Below are positions 33,612 to 42,778 of a stretch of DNA of 64,000 nucleotides, in pieces. Under the pieces are notes generated by a model. It saw nothing but the letters and a program-made list of their open reading frames with translations, searched no databases and was not told the origin of the DNA. Within the stretch, counting starts at the first letter, position 1. Each line of letters begins with the position of its first letter. The stretch comes from Devosia sp. 2618 (lineage in GTDB: Bacteria > Pseudomonadota > Alphaproteobacteria > Rhizobiales > Devosiaceae). The position numbers were made by a program, and so were the translations under genes. Location: positions 3,410,001-3,474,000 of the forward strand of contig NZ_JBEPOO010000001.1 of assembly GCF_040546815.1 (NCBI RefSeq), given 5' to 3'.

Positions 33612-35318
33612 CTAGCTGCGGAACCAGCCGCCTTCGATGAGGGTGCGGTCGCCATGGCGAGTGAGTTTGGTTCTGAGCGCGCTGAGATCGCTCTCGCTCC
33701 AACCCTCGGGCTGACTGACCTGTACCCAGGCATCGAAATAGTCCTGCGGCGCATAGACGTGGCCAAAGCCGATAGGCGCGGTCTGGGCCAGCGCCATATC
33801 GAGCGCGACCTGAAGGAAGGTGACGACTGGATACCAGTTGAGCAAGGGCGAGACACCGGGCGGACGCGTACCGGAAATCCAGACAGGTTCGCGCCAGGCC
33901 ATGGTCGCTTCAAAGAACACGATGGGATCGCTGGGATATTGCAGGAAGATGGTCCGCAGCGGGCCCCATGGCCGCGTATCGCCAACCATGTCGCCCTCGC
34001 CATTGGAGAAGCGAACGGCCATGCCATCGCCGACTTGCGGCTTCCACCAAGGGGAATTGGGCTGACGACCGACGGTCGCGCTGCGCCAGTCATCGGTGGC
34101 GAATGGCGTGCCGACCCAGAGCGCACCGTCGAACGGATCGCCAAGGATGTCGTAGAGCGAGGCCGAGGCCACTGAGCTATAGGCGCCAAGACTAAGGCCG
34201 TGCAGATAAAGCCGAGGCCGCGAATCGTGCGGCATGGCATGCCAGCGGGCATAGACGGCTGAAAACAAAGCGCGAGCGGTATCGACGCCCACGTCGGGCT
34301 CAGACACGAGCGAGAGCCAGCTGGTCAGATAGGAATATTGCACCGCGACGCTAGCGACGTCGCCTCCATGCATGAATTCGAGCGTGTCGATGGCCGATGG
34401 TTCGACCCAGCCGGTGCCGACGGGCATGATCAGGGCGAGCACTTTGCGGTCGAAGGCGCCCACGCGATCCATCTCCTGCAGCGCCAGCGCGGCGCGCTGT
34501 TCGGGTGTGTCGGCCGAGCGGAGGCCGACATAGACCCGGACCGGATCGCGGGCGGGCTTGTCGGTCATCGCGACGATTTCGGCCTGCGTTGGGCCGGACT
34601 GAACATAGATGCGCGCATCGAGACCGATCGTGTCCCAATCGATCAGTGACGCGGCGCTTCCCGAACGCTGGGAATCGGAGGGTTCGGCGGCGTAGCTGCC
34701 GGCGAGCCGGTCGAGATTGCCGTAGAAACGATCTGCCGCATAAAGCAAGCCGCGACCGACAACGCCCTCGCCAAGCGTCGCCGCCAACAGGCCCACCGCG
34801 ACAATGGCGCCAACCAGCGCCACGCGGCGCGGAATGATGCGGCCAAGCCACGCCGATACGAAGCGCACGCCGTGAACGAACAGCGTGCCTAGACCGACCA
34901 GAATCGCAGCGGGAATGACCGCAATGGCCGCGACCAGCACCGGTTGGCTGGCCTCGACCGGGGCGACGCCCATGACGGCGCGAATGGAGTTTTGCCAGCC
35001 CGTCGAAAACCACAGGAAAACGAGAGCCAGAATCAGGCAGGCGAGGACCAGTGATCGCCCAATCCACAGCGCCAGCCGCTCATTGGGCCAACTGAGTTCG
35101 AGATAATCCCAGAGCCAGCTCAGGAAAACCCCAATGCCATAGCCCGCAGCAAAGGTGCAGCCGCAGAGGATGCCTTGGGTGACGAAATGGCGTGGGATGA
35201 GTGACGGCGTCAGGGCCAGTGCGAAAAACAGCAGCCCCAACAGCCAGCCGCCGGTCGAATAGCGATCCAACTGGCGCAATACACTTGGCAGTAGACGCCG
35301 TTTGAGCAGGTCGGTCAT
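33612..35318 (-). CDS. Membrane-anchored alpha/beta hydrolase (Abhydrolase_9 type)
   Basis: A 568-residue protein. The first 200 residues hold about five membrane helices (GWLLGLLFFALALTPSLIP, then four more). The C-terminal domain is an alpha/beta hydrolase with nucleophile elbow LYLHGLSLGAYSS near residue 370 and FATDDWRSATVGRQPNSPWW after it, as in the Abhydrolase_9 family of predicted membrane hydrolases. The active site probably faces the periplasm, but topology is inferred. The start overlaps the exoD stop (ATGA), so the two are coupled. The substrate is unknown. Confidence 0.82.
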   Translation of the reverse strand: MTDLLKRRLLPSVLRQLDRYSTGGWLLGLLFFALALTPSLIPRHFVTQGILCGCTFAAGYGIGVFLSWLWDYLELSWPNERLALWIGRSLVLACLILALVFLWFSTGWQNSIRAVMGVAPVEASQPVLVAAIAVIPAAILVGLGTLFVHGVRFVSAWLGRIIPRRVALVGAIVAVGLLAATLGEGVVGRGLLYAADRFYGNLDRLAGSYAAEPSDSQRSGSAASLIDWDTIGLDARIYVQSGPTQAEIVAMTDKPARDPVRVYVGLRSADTPEQRAALALQEMDRVGAFDRKVLALIMPVGTGWVEPSAIDTLEFMHGGDVASVAVQYSYLTSWLSLVSEPDVGVDTARALFSAVYARWHAMPHDSRPRLYLHGLSLGAYSSVASASLYDILGDPFDGALWVGTPFATDDWRSATVGRQPNSPWWKPQVGDGMAVRFSNGEGDMVGDTRPWGPLRTIFLQYPSDPIVFFEATMAWREPVWISGTRPPGVSPLLNWYPVVTFLQVALDMALAQTAPIGFGHVYAPQDYFDAWVQVSQPEGWSESDLSALRTKLTRHGDRTLIEGGWFRS

Positions 35319-35908
35319 GTTCCCAGCACCGTTCTAGCGAGGCTAATGGCGGCCCATACGGCACCTGCGGCGATCACCAGCCCTATAATGGCGACAAAAC
35401 CGCCCAGCAGCACCCCCAGGCCGTCGCGATTGATACGCGAGACGCAGATGATGGCAATGCCGGTATTTGGAACGGCGTTGATAAAGGGGATGGGGATGAC
35501 CATTGGCAGGCTGACCAGAAGGATAAAACAGCCGGTCGGGAATTCGGTGCGCGGTCCGGTCAGGAATTCGAGGCGTGGACGGGAGACTTTTGCCACCAGC
35601 CGCGCAAACCACTGCATCTGTGTGACCAGCCGCTCAAGCAGCTTGGACGAGAGGTGACGACGGCCGATCCAGCCGCCCAGCCGCAAGGGGCGGCCCAGAA
35701 GCGTGGCGATGGTCACGCTGATAATGGTGATGGCGAGTGTGCCGCCATAGCCGGGCGGGCCGGGCAACATGTTGAGCACGCTCAGCACCAGCACGACCAG
35801 CGGATAGGAGGAACTGCCCAGCATGGCGACGAGACTGCCCGCAGTGATCCCATCGGCGCGCCGAATTTTGTCGGCAATCGCCGCGATGCTGGATTCTACT
35901 GGAGACAC
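35315..35908 (-). CDS. exoD: ExoD-like exopolysaccharide synthesis protein
   Basis: A 197-residue ExoD-family membrane protein. LVAMLGSSSYPLVVLVLSVLNMLPGPPGYGGTLA and TGCFILLVSLPMVIPIPFINAVPNTGIAII are the two hydrophobic family signatures; about four membrane segments are seen. ExoD in Sinorhizobium meliloti affects exopolysaccharide production and alkali tolerance, but its biochemical role is not known. It is upstream of, and translationally coupled to, the membrane hydrolase. The 217 bases between its start and the tRNA hold no gene that I can support. Confidence 0.87.
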   Translation of the reverse strand: MSPVESSIAAIADKIRRADGITAGSLVAMLGSSSYPLVVLVLSVLNMLPGPPGYGGTLAITIISVTIATLLGRPLRLGGWIGRRHLSSKLLERLVTQMQWFARLVAKVSRPRLEFLTGPRTEFPTGCFILLVSLPMVIPIPFINAVPNTGIAIICVSRINRDGLGVLLGGFVAIIGLVIAAGAVWAAISLARTVLGT

Positions 35909-36125
35909 GGGACCCGGGCGCTTGCTGATCGGACGGCGCCAACTTAGCGGGCGACCTTTAACAAAAACAACGCCAAAGCGTCACAGGTGGTTCTTTGAGA
36001 ACGCGCGTGCAGATTCGGTCATTTCGGAAGTTTGGTCTGCAAACGCAGCAACGCGACGGCCTTGACCGTATATGGCCAAAAACCACAAGCACGTGTGGCA
36101 CTTAAAATATCGCGAAAAAGGAAAA

Positions 36126-36201
<76 letters not shown>

Positions 36202-36297
36202 ATTTTCGTGGGTCTCGGGGGCACTTGGCCGTCCGAAGCGAGGCGGAACCTAAGGGATGATCTCCGCCCACGCAAGTGCTTAAATGACACTTTTTTA

Positions 36298-36328
36298 TTC
36301 AGCCGGCCGTTTCTCACAGCCGGCTGAA
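36298..36328. terminator. Inverted repeat after the FYDLN gene, weak terminator candidate
   Basis: TTCAGCCGGC (36298-36307) pairs with GCCGGCTGAA (36319-36328) around an 11-base loop, 14 bases after the stop of the FYDLN acid-domain gene. The minus-strand flank is A-rich and not U-rich, so it is not a textbook terminator. It may instead stabilise the mRNA end. Confidence 0.35.
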
Positions 36329-36341
36329 AAATCATGCAAAA

Positions 36342-36746
36342 TCAACGATCTTCGTCGCCGCCGACGTCAAAGCCCAGTTCGTCGTCTTCGTCTTCGTCTT
36401 CTTCGAGGAACACGTCAGCTTCGTCTTCGCCGAGCTCTTCGTCGACTTCAACGTCCTCGACGTCTGGAATTTCCTCGTCGCCGGCTTCCTCGGCGTCCGC
36501 ATCTTCGAGACTGACGATCTCGGGCGCTGCTGCGTCCTCAACCTCGTCTTCGGCTTCCTCGTCATCCTCATCATCCACCTTGCGGGCGGTAGCAGGAGAG
36601 GGCTTGCCGACGAGCAATTGCTCGAAATAGGAGCGCGGATAGCTCTTGCCCGTATAGGGAGAGACAATCGGGTCCATGTTCAGGTCGTAGAACTTCTTGC
36701 CCGTTTCTGGATCGGTGCGCTTTGTGCCGCGTTCGGAACTGGCCAT
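36342..36746 (-). CDS. TIGR02300-type FYDLN acid domain protein
   Basis: A 134-residue protein with two parts. The conserved head SSERGTKRTDPETGKKFYDLNMDPIVSPYTGKSYPRSYFEQ (about residues 3-43) contains the family's FYDLN motif. The tail from residue 60 is almost only Asp, Glu, Ala and Val and should be disordered and strongly acidic. In other members the head carries CxxC-like zinc residues, but none is present here. The family is restricted to alphaproteobacteria and has no known function. ATG at 36746 is the family start. It is next to tRNA-Ala and divergent from aroA, a conserved neighbourhood. Confidence 0.85.
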   Translation of the reverse strand: MASSERGTKRTDPETGKKFYDLNMDPIVSPYTGKSYPRSYFEQLLVGKPSPATARKVDDEDDEEAEDEVEDAAAPEIVSLEDADAEEAGDEEIPDVEDVEVDEELGEDEADVFLEEDEDEDDELGFDVGGDEDR

Positions 36747-36923
36747 CGATGTTCCTCGTCGTAAGGTTTTGCAGGGCTCTTGATCGAAAGTCATGCCCCG
36801 GTTCGGTCAGTCCGGTTATGGACAAACCCGGCCCCTGTCAAACCGAAAATGTGGAGATCGGCCTCGCGCCGACAGGGGGCGGTGGCATAACCGGCTTTGC
36901 CCGTGCTAAGTGCGACCTCGCCC

Positions 36924-38273
36924 ATGACCGATATTGACAGCAGCCCAACTCCATTTGCCAGTCGCGGCGCCGACCCGTTTATCGGGCGATTTGCCACGCC
37001 CGGCGACAAGTCTATCTCGCACCGCGCACTGATTTTGGGGGCGCTGGCGGTGGGCCAAACCAGTATCGAGGGCCTGCTCGAATCCGAGGATGTGTTGGCG
37101 ACGGCAAACGCCCTGCGTCACTTCGGCGTGAGCATTGCCGGACAGGATGGCAATTGGCGGATCAATGGACTGGGGGTCGGCGGACTGCTCGAACCGCAGG
37201 GCGCGCTTGAACTGGGCAATTCCGGCACAGGCTTGCGCCTGCTGATGGGGCTGGCCGCGCCTTACGCGTTTGAGACGCAGTTTACCGGCGGGCCAACGCT
37301 GGCTCGTCGTCCATTGGGCGCGCTGACCGACGCGCTGGCGCAGACGGGCAGCACGGAGGTCGAAAGTGCCGAAGGCGGCTTGCCGCTGACGCTGCGCGGT
37401 TCGGCGACGCCGCTGCCGATCCACCATGTGATGGCCAAGCCGTCCGAACAGGTCAAATCGGCCCTGTTGCTGGCCGGCGCGCAGATTGCGGGCACGACGA
37501 CGATTGTCGAACCTGTGCCGACGCGGGACCACACCGAAAAAATGCTGGCGGCCTTTGGTGTCGCCATATCGACTTTGACAGACGACGCCGGGGTGACGAC
37601 GATCACCCTGCGCGGTCTGACTGAATTACGGCCGACCCATATTGTCGTGCCGGGCGATCCGTCCTCGGCCGCCTATGCGCTGGTTGCGGCGCTGATCGTG
37701 GCGGGTTCGGACCTGACCATCGAAAATGTGCTGGTCAACCCCACACGAACCGGGCTGATCGATACGTTGCTCGAAATGGGCGGCGATATCCAGTTCATCA
37801 ACCAGCGCGAAATCGGTGGCGAGCACGTCGCCGACCTGCGCGTTCGATCATCGCGGATGAAGGGCGTGCGGGTCGACGCGCTGCATGCCGGCGCGATGCT
37901 GGACGATATTCCGGCGCTGGCCATCGCCGCAGCCTTTGCGCAAGGCGAGACCGTCATCGAAGGGTTGGCGGAACTGCGTGAGCAGGAATGTGATCGGCTG
38001 GCGGCCATTGCGGCGGGGCTTGCTGCCAACAAGGTGACGGTCAGCGAAGGCGATAGCACGTTGACCATTGGCGGCATCGGCAAGGTCGATGGTGGCGGCA
38101 TGGTGGAAAGTCGCGGCGATCATCGCATTGCCATGAGCTTTCTGGTGCTCGGGCTTGCCAGCCACCATAAGGTGAGCGTGGACGATACCAATCCGATTGC
38201 GGCCAGCTTTCCCGGCTTTATCGACACGATGAACAGCCTGGGTGCCCGGATCGAACCGGCGAAAGGACGCTAG
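36924..38273 (+). CDS. aroA: 3-phosphoshikimate 1-carboxyvinyltransferase (EPSP synthase)
   Basis: A 449-residue shikimate-pathway enzyme that joins PEP and shikimate-3-phosphate. The N-terminal PGDKSISHRALILGALAVG and LGNSGTGLRLLMGL motifs, the central VPGDPSSAAYALVAALIV and the C-terminal DHRIAMSFLVLGLAS are all present. In place of the glyphosate-sensitive LGNAGTA (class I) this protein has LGNSGTG, the pattern of class II enzymes such as Agrobacterium CP4, which can be glyphosate tolerant. ATG at 36924 has no good Shine-Dalgarno site. Its stop TAG overlaps the cmk start region (TAGATG), so the two are coupled. Confidence 0.95.
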   Translation: MTDIDSSPTPFASRGADPFIGRFATPGDKSISHRALILGALAVGQTSIEGLLESEDVLATANALRHFGVSIAGQDGNWRINGLGVGGLLEPQGALELGNSGTGLRLLMGLAAPYAFETQFTGGPTLARRPLGALTDALAQTGSTEVESAEGGLPLTLRGSATPLPIHHVMAKPSEQVKSALLLAGAQIAGTTTIVEPVPTRDHTEKMLAAFGVAISTLTDDAGVTTITLRGLTELRPTHIVVPGDPSSAAYALVAALIVAGSDLTIENVLVNPTRTGLIDTLLEMGGDIQFINQREIGGEHVADLRVRSSRMKGVRVDALHAGAMLDDIPALAIAAAFAQGETVIEGLAELREQECDRLAAIAAGLAANKVTVSEGDSTLTIGGIGKVDGGGMVESRGDHRIAMSFLVLGLASHHKVSVDDTNPIAASFPGFIDTMNSLGARIEPAKGR

Positions 38274-38915
38274 ATGATCATTGCCGTCGACGGTCCCGCA
38301 GCATCGGGCAAGGGCACGCTGGCCAGTGGGCTGGCCGCGCATTACCGGTTGCCGCATCTCGACACCGGGTTGCTCTATCGTGCCGTGGGCCTGGCGATTG
38401 CCGGTCACGAAGATGAAGCGGGCTTTGAAGAGGCGGCCATCGCGGCGGCGCGGGCGCTCGATGCCAGCCATTTGACCGACCTCGAAGCGCTGACATCAGC
38501 GGAAACCGGCGTGCTGGCCAGTAAAGTGGCGGTGATCGGCCCCGTGCGGCAGGCGCTCTATGACTATCAGCGCAATTTTGCCACCCAGGCCGCTGGCGCT
38601 GTTCTTGATGGCCGCGACATCGGCACCAAGATCGCGCCGGATGCCGATGTGAAGCTGTTCATTCAGGCCGACAGCAAGTCGCGCATGGAGCGCCGGGCAC
38701 GGCAGCTCGAAAAACGCGGCAAGGCGGTTGATCGCTATGCGCTCTATCACCAGATAGAGGAACGGGATGCGCGTGACATGCTCAACCCCAATGGCGGCTT
38801 TTACAAAGCGGACGACGCGCACTTGCTCGATACGACGCTTCTCGATATAGAGGCCGCACTCCGCGCAGCCATCGCGATTGTCGATGGGACCATGGCGCGC
38901 AAGGCAGGGCTGTAA
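38274..38915 (+). CDS. cmk: (d)CMP kinase
   Basis: A 213-residue nucleoside monophosphate kinase that phosphorylates CMP and dCMP. The P-loop is VDGPAASGKGTLASGLA at the N-terminus, followed by the substrate motif LDTGLLYRAVG; GRDIGTKIAPDADVKLFIQAD and RRARQLEKRGKAVDR are typical of Cmk. The aroA-cmk-rpsA order is conserved across proteobacteria. The 169 bases between cmk and rpsA hold the rpsA leader and no further gene. Confidence 0.96.
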   Translation: MIIAVDGPAASGKGTLASGLAAHYRLPHLDTGLLYRAVGLAIAGHEDEAGFEEAAIAAARALDASHLTDLEALTSAETGVLASKVAVIGPVRQALYDYQRNFATQAAGAVLDGRDIGTKIAPDADVKLFIQADSKSRMERRARQLEKRGKAVDRYALYHQIEERDARDMLNPNGGFYKADDAHLLDTTLLDIEAALRAAIAIVDGTMARKAGL

Positions 38916-39084
38916 GGCCTTAATCCAACCTTGTGCGGTTCGGCCCCGGCCATCACCCAGCGTAGCTTGCCGGAAAACATCCAAATCAACTGTTCGATCG
39001 GGCGTTCGCGCGCCGGCATTTCCGTTTGGGAATGGCGGACTTCCGGTCTTAACCCCCAAACCACCGGTGCAACGGAGAAGATAT

Positions 39085-40797
39085 TTGGCACAGCAAACTG
39101 TGACGAAAGAAGACTTTGAATCGCTGCTGATGGACTCGTTCGTTGATAACGAGCCGCTAGAGGGCGCCGTTGTTAAGGGCACCGTCGTTGCGATCGAAAA
39201 GGATCTCGCGATCATCGACGTCGGTCTCAAGACCGAAGGCCGTATCGCGCTGAAGGAATTCGGCCAGGCTGGCCGTGACGGCACCATCAAGGTGGGCTCG
39301 ATCGTCGAGGTCTATGTTGACCGCGTCGAAAACGCTGCCGGTGAAGCCGTTCTGTCGCGCGAGAAGGCTCGCCGCGAAGAGAGCTGGGTCAAGCTTGAAG
39401 AGATGTACAACGCCAATGAGCGCGTTGAAGGCACCATCTTCAACCAGGTCAAGGGTGGTTTCACCGTCGACCTCGAAGGCGCCATCGCCTTCCTGCCGCG
39501 CTCGCAGGTGGACATCCGTCCAATCCGCGACATCGCGCCACTGATGAACGTGCCACAGCCGTTCCAGATTCTGAAGATGGACAAGCGTCGCGGCAACATC
39601 GTTGTCTCGCGTCGTGCGATCCTCGAAGAATCGCGTGCTGAACAGCGTTCGGAGATCGTCCAGCAGCTCGAAGAGGGCCAGGTTGTCGACGGCGTGGTCA
39701 AGAACATCACCGATTACGGTGCGTTTGTTGATCTCGGCGGCATTGACGGCCTGCTACACGTCACCGACATCGCATGGCGTCGTGTGAACCACCCATCCGA
39801 AGTGCTGACGATCGGCGAGACCATCAAGGTCCAGATCGTTCGCATCAACCACGAGAGCCACCGTATCTCGCTGGGCATGAAGCAGCTTCAGGCTGATCCA
39901 TGGGATGGCATCGAAGCCAAGTACCCAATCGAGGCCAAGTTCACCGGCCGCGTGACCAACATCACCGATTACGGCGCATTCGTTGAACTGGAACCAGGCA
40001 TTGAAGGCCTGATCCACGTCTCCGAAATGAGCTGGACCAAGAAGAACGTTCACCCAGGCAAGATCGTCTCGACCTCCCAGGAAGTCGAAGTTGTCGTGCT
40101 CGAGGTCGATCCCGACAAGCGTCGTATCTCGCTTGGCCTCAAGCAGACCCTGGCAAACCCATGGGAAAGCTTCGCCGAGAAGTTCCCAGTCGGTTCGGTC
40201 ATCGAAGGCGAAGTCAAGAACAAGACCGAATTCGGTCTGTTCATCGGCCTCGACGGCGATGTGGACGGCATGGTTCACCTCTCCGATCTCGACTGGCAGA
40301 AGTCAGGCGAAATCGCTCTGGAAGACTACAACCGCGGTGACATGGTTTCGGCCAAGGTCCTCGACGTTGACGTCGAAAAGGAACGCATCTCGCTGGGCAT
40401 CAAGCAGCTGGCAACCGGCGAGACCACCTCGTCCGCCGAAGCTGGCGCTGATCAGGGCGGCATCCGCAAGGGCGCAGTCGTGACCGGCACCGTCATCGAA
40501 GTCAACGATGGGGGCATTGAAGTCCGCATCGCCGACACCGAGATGACCGCCTTCATCCGTCGTGCTGACCTCAGCCGCGATCGTAACGATCAGCGTCCAG
40601 AGCGTTTCAGCAAGGGCGAAAAGGTTGACGCTCGCGTCACCCAGTACGATCGCAAGACCTCGCGTATCCAGCTGTCGATCAAGGCTCTGGAAATCGCCGA
40701 GGAAAAGGAAGCCGTCGCAAACTACGGTTCGTCCGATTCGGGCGCATCGCTGGGCGACATCCTGGGCGCAGCTCTCAAGGGCCGCGACAACAACTAA
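39085..40797 (+). CDS. rpsA: 30S ribosomal protein S1, TTG start
   Basis: A 570-residue S1 with six OB-fold S1 repeats, which brings structured or leader-bearing mRNAs to the 30S subunit. Repeats three to six show the clear pattern VVDGVVKNITDYGAFVDLGG, TGRVTNITDYGAFVELEPG, EGEVKNKTEFGLFIGLDG and TGTVIEVNDGGIEVRIAD. No ATG lies at the family N-terminus; TTG at 39085 does, with GGAG 7 bases before it, giving MAQQTVTKEDFESLLMDSFV. Codon use is biased: 11 of 15 prolines are CCA while cmk upstream has none of five, a sign of very high expression. Confidence 0.96.
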   Translation: MAQQTVTKEDFESLLMDSFVDNEPLEGAVVKGTVVAIEKDLAIIDVGLKTEGRIALKEFGQAGRDGTIKVGSIVEVYVDRVENAAGEAVLSREKARREESWVKLEEMYNANERVEGTIFNQVKGGFTVDLEGAIAFLPRSQVDIRPIRDIAPLMNVPQPFQILKMDKRRGNIVVSRRAILEESRAEQRSEIVQQLEEGQVVDGVVKNITDYGAFVDLGGIDGLLHVTDIAWRRVNHPSEVLTIGETIKVQIVRINHESHRISLGMKQLQADPWDGIEAKYPIEAKFTGRVTNITDYGAFVELEPGIEGLIHVSEMSWTKKNVHPGKIVSTSQEVEVVVLEVDPDKRRISLGLKQTLANPWESFAEKFPVGSVIEGEVKNKTEFGLFIGLDGDVDGMVHLSDLDWQKSGEIALEDYNRGDMVSAKVLDVDVEKERISLGIKQLATGETTSSAEAGADQGGIRKGAVVTGTVIEVNDGGIEVRIADTEMTAFIRRADLSRDRNDQRPERFSKGEKVDARVTQYDRKTSRIQLSIKALEIAEEKEAVANYGSSDSGASLGDILGAALKGRDNN

Positions 40798-40821
40798 GCG
40801 ATTTCATTTCTGAAATCGGAG

Positions 40822-40849
40822 GGCCCGCGCTTCACAGCGCGGGCCTTTT
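40822..40849 (+). terminator. Rho-independent terminator of rpsA
   Basis: The stem GGCCCGCGC (40822-40830) pairs with GCGCGGGCC (40837-40845) around TTCACA and is followed by TTTTG. It lies 25 bases after the rpsA stop and closes the aroA-cmk-rpsA unit. A smaller stem GATTTCA/TGAAATC precedes it at about 40800-40817. Confidence 0.9.
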
Positions 40850-40922
40850 GCCTTTATGGAGGGGTGTTTGTCGGGGGGCGGCAAATATCGGGCAGCGTCT
40901 GGACGCGGCTCAAAGGAACATC

Positions 40923-41423
40923 ATGAGCAACGCCATTCACTGGAGAGCGCTGACGACGCTGGACCTGCCGGCCGTCGAAGCCATCGCCGCTATCGTGCAT
41001 CCGGGCTTCCCCGAGGACATGGAAGTGTTCGCCGAGCGCCAACGGCTGCATCCCGAAGGCACGCGGCTTTTGGAGCTGGATGGTGTGCCGTCAGGCTATA
41101 TCCTCAGCCATCCATGGCGGTTTGGCGAACTGCCCGCGCTTAATTCCGCGCTCGGCCACCTGCCCGAAGACGCCGACACCTATTACCTGCATGATCTGGC
41201 GCTGCTGCCGGCAGCGCGCGGTACCGGCGCTGCGGCGATGATCGTTGGCGATATTTTGCGCCATGCGCGGCATAGCGGCTTCACCAGCACCAGCCTTGTG
41301 GCGGTCAACGGGTCGGTGCCGTTCTGGTACAAGCATGGTTTCCGGGCGGTCAAAGCGCCCGAACTTGCCGAAAAGCTCGCCAGCTATGAACAAGCCGCGC
41401 AGTTCATGGCCAAGCGCTTCTGA
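40923..41423 (+). CDS. GNAT family N-acetyltransferase
   Basis: A 166-residue acetyltransferase. YYLHDLALLPAARGTGAAAMIVGDIL is motif A with the acetyl-CoA loop RGTGAA, and LVAVNGSVPFWYKHGFRAV is motif B. ATG at 40923 has AAGGA upstream and starts after the rpsA terminator, so it has its own promoter or is read with sppA. The substrate is unknown; it is an extra gene compared with the usual rpsA-sppA-ihfB order. Confidence 0.85.
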   Translation: MSNAIHWRALTTLDLPAVEAIAAIVHPGFPEDMEVFAERQRLHPEGTRLLELDGVPSGYILSHPWRFGELPALNSALGHLPEDADTYYLHDLALLPAARGTGAAAMIVGDILRHARHSGFTSTSLVAVNGSVPFWYKHGFRAVKAPELAEKLASYEQAAQFMAKRF

Positions 41424-41480
41424 CTTGCCAAACCCGGTCTGCGCCTCTACCCGAGTGGACCGCTCACGCGTGAGGCCCCG

Positions 41481-42434
41481 ATGACCGACCAAACAATTGC
41501 AGACCCTGTGCGCCCGGCTGATCCCCATACGGCGGTCGCTTCGGAAACCTTTCGGCGCTCGCGCGGCCGCTGGCGCATTTTTGCGTTTGTCCTGTTGGCG
41601 CTGGTCGTTCTGGTTGGCATTGGCCGCTTTGCGCTGCCGCAGGCAGGTGGCGGCGATCACATTGCGCGGCTGGTGATTGATGGCACGATCACCACCGATC
41701 CGGGTCGGCTGGCGGCTATCGAGGCGCTGGCTGCCGTCAAAGCCGTGATCATCGCGATCAATTCGCCCGGCGGCACGACCGCAGGCGGCGAAGAGCTATA
41801 CGAAGCGCTGATGCAATTGCGCGCTGCCACGCCGACTGTGTCGGTGATCAAGGAGCTAGGTGCCTCGGCCGCCTATATGACGGCCATTGGCACCGACCGC
41901 ATCTTTGCGCGGCGACTGTCCATCGTTGGCTCGATCGGCGTGCTCTATCAGCACATCAATGCTGGCAAACTGCTCGACACCATTGGTGTTGATCTCGACA
42001 AGGTCGCTTCCGGCCCACTCAAGGCCGAGCCGGACATCAACGAGCCGATGGAAGGCGCCCCGCGCGCGTCGATTGCCGCGCTGGTCGATGACAGCTTTCA
42101 GTGGTTTGTCGATATTGTCGCGGAGCGGCGTGGTCTGTCGCGCCCGGCCACGCTTGCCTTGTCTGATGGGCGAATTGTCACGGGCCGCGTCGGGGTCGAG
42201 AGCGGGCTGATCGACGAAATCGGCGGCGAACTCGAAGCCATCGCCTGGCTCGAAAGCGCCCGCGAAGTCCCCAAGGACCTGACGGTCTACACCGTCTGGC
42301 CTAAGCCACAGCAGGGGTTTGACCTGTTAGGCACGTTCATGAATAGTCAGGCCCGTGCCGCGCTTGGTTTGCCGGATGGCCCTATCACGCTTGACGGGCT
42401 GGTCTCGCTTTGGCAGGTTGGCACCGCCCTATAG
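41481..42434 (+). CDS. sppA: Signal peptide peptidase SppA (short type)
   Basis: A 317-residue membrane-bound serine protease that degrades cleaved signal peptides. One membrane helix (residues 33-50) precedes the S49 domain. The catalytic pair is Ser129 (LGASAAYM) and Lys181 (SGPLKAEP); the 52-residue spacing equals that of Bacillus SppA. The oxyanion segment [17 protein letters not shown] fits. The bacterial-long tandem domain of E. coli SppA is absent, as in other alphaproteobacteria. Confidence 0.94.
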   Translation: MTDQTIADPVRPADPHTAVASETFRRSRGRWRIFAFVLLALVVLVGIGRFALPQAGGGDHIARLVIDGTITTDPGRLAAIEALAAVKAVIIAINSPGGTTAGGEELYEALMQLRAATPTVSVIKELGASAAYMTAIGTDRIFARRLSIVGSIGVLYQHINAGKLLDTIGVDLDKVASGPLKAEPDINEPMEGAPRASIAALVDDSFQWFVDIVAERRGLSRPATLALSDGRIVTGRVGVESGLIDEIGGELEAIAWLESAREVPKDLTVYTVWPKPQQGFDLLGTFMNSQARAALGLPDGPITLDGLVSLWQVGTAL

Positions 42435-42463
42435 GGGGCAGACGGTCAAATCCGGAGTCTGGG

Positions 42464-42745
42464 ATGATCAAGTCGGAACTCGTCGAGAAACTTGCGGCGG
42501 AAAATCCGCATTTGTTTCAGCGTGATATCGAGAATATCGTGAACGCGATCCTGGACGAAATCGGCGACGCCATGGCGCGCGGAGACCGGGTTGAGCTACG
42601 TGGCTTCGGGGCCTTTTCGGTCAAGAACCGTCCAGCGCGTGTCGGCCGCAACCCCCGCACCGGCGAACAGGTCGATGTGGGCGAAAAATATGTGCCGCAA
42701 TTCAAGGCTGGCAAGGAAATCCGCGAGCGGCTAAACCGCTCGTAA
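42464..42745 (+). CDS. ihfB: Integration host factor beta subunit
   Basis: A 93-residue DNA-bending protein that forms the IHF heterodimer with IhfA. The N-terminus [33 protein letters not shown] and the arm [30 protein letters not shown] with the intercalating proline match IhfB, and not HU or IhfA. The start at 42464 is preceded by GGAG. It may itself assist sigma-54 promoters such as the one before glnK. Confidence 0.95.
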   Translation: MIKSELVEKLAAENPHLFQRDIENIVNAILDEIGDAMARGDRVELRGFGAFSVKNRPARVGRNPRTGEQVDVGEKYVPQFKAGKEIRERLNRS

Positions 42746-42778
42746 CGGAGCCACGGCTCCAACGGACTAAGGCGACTA

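Noticed and set aside
38878-39084. A 69-codon upstream extension of rpsA starting inside cmk.
   Set aside because: The extension has no S1 similarity; a Shine-Dalgarno precedes TTG at 39085, and the family N-terminus starts there.
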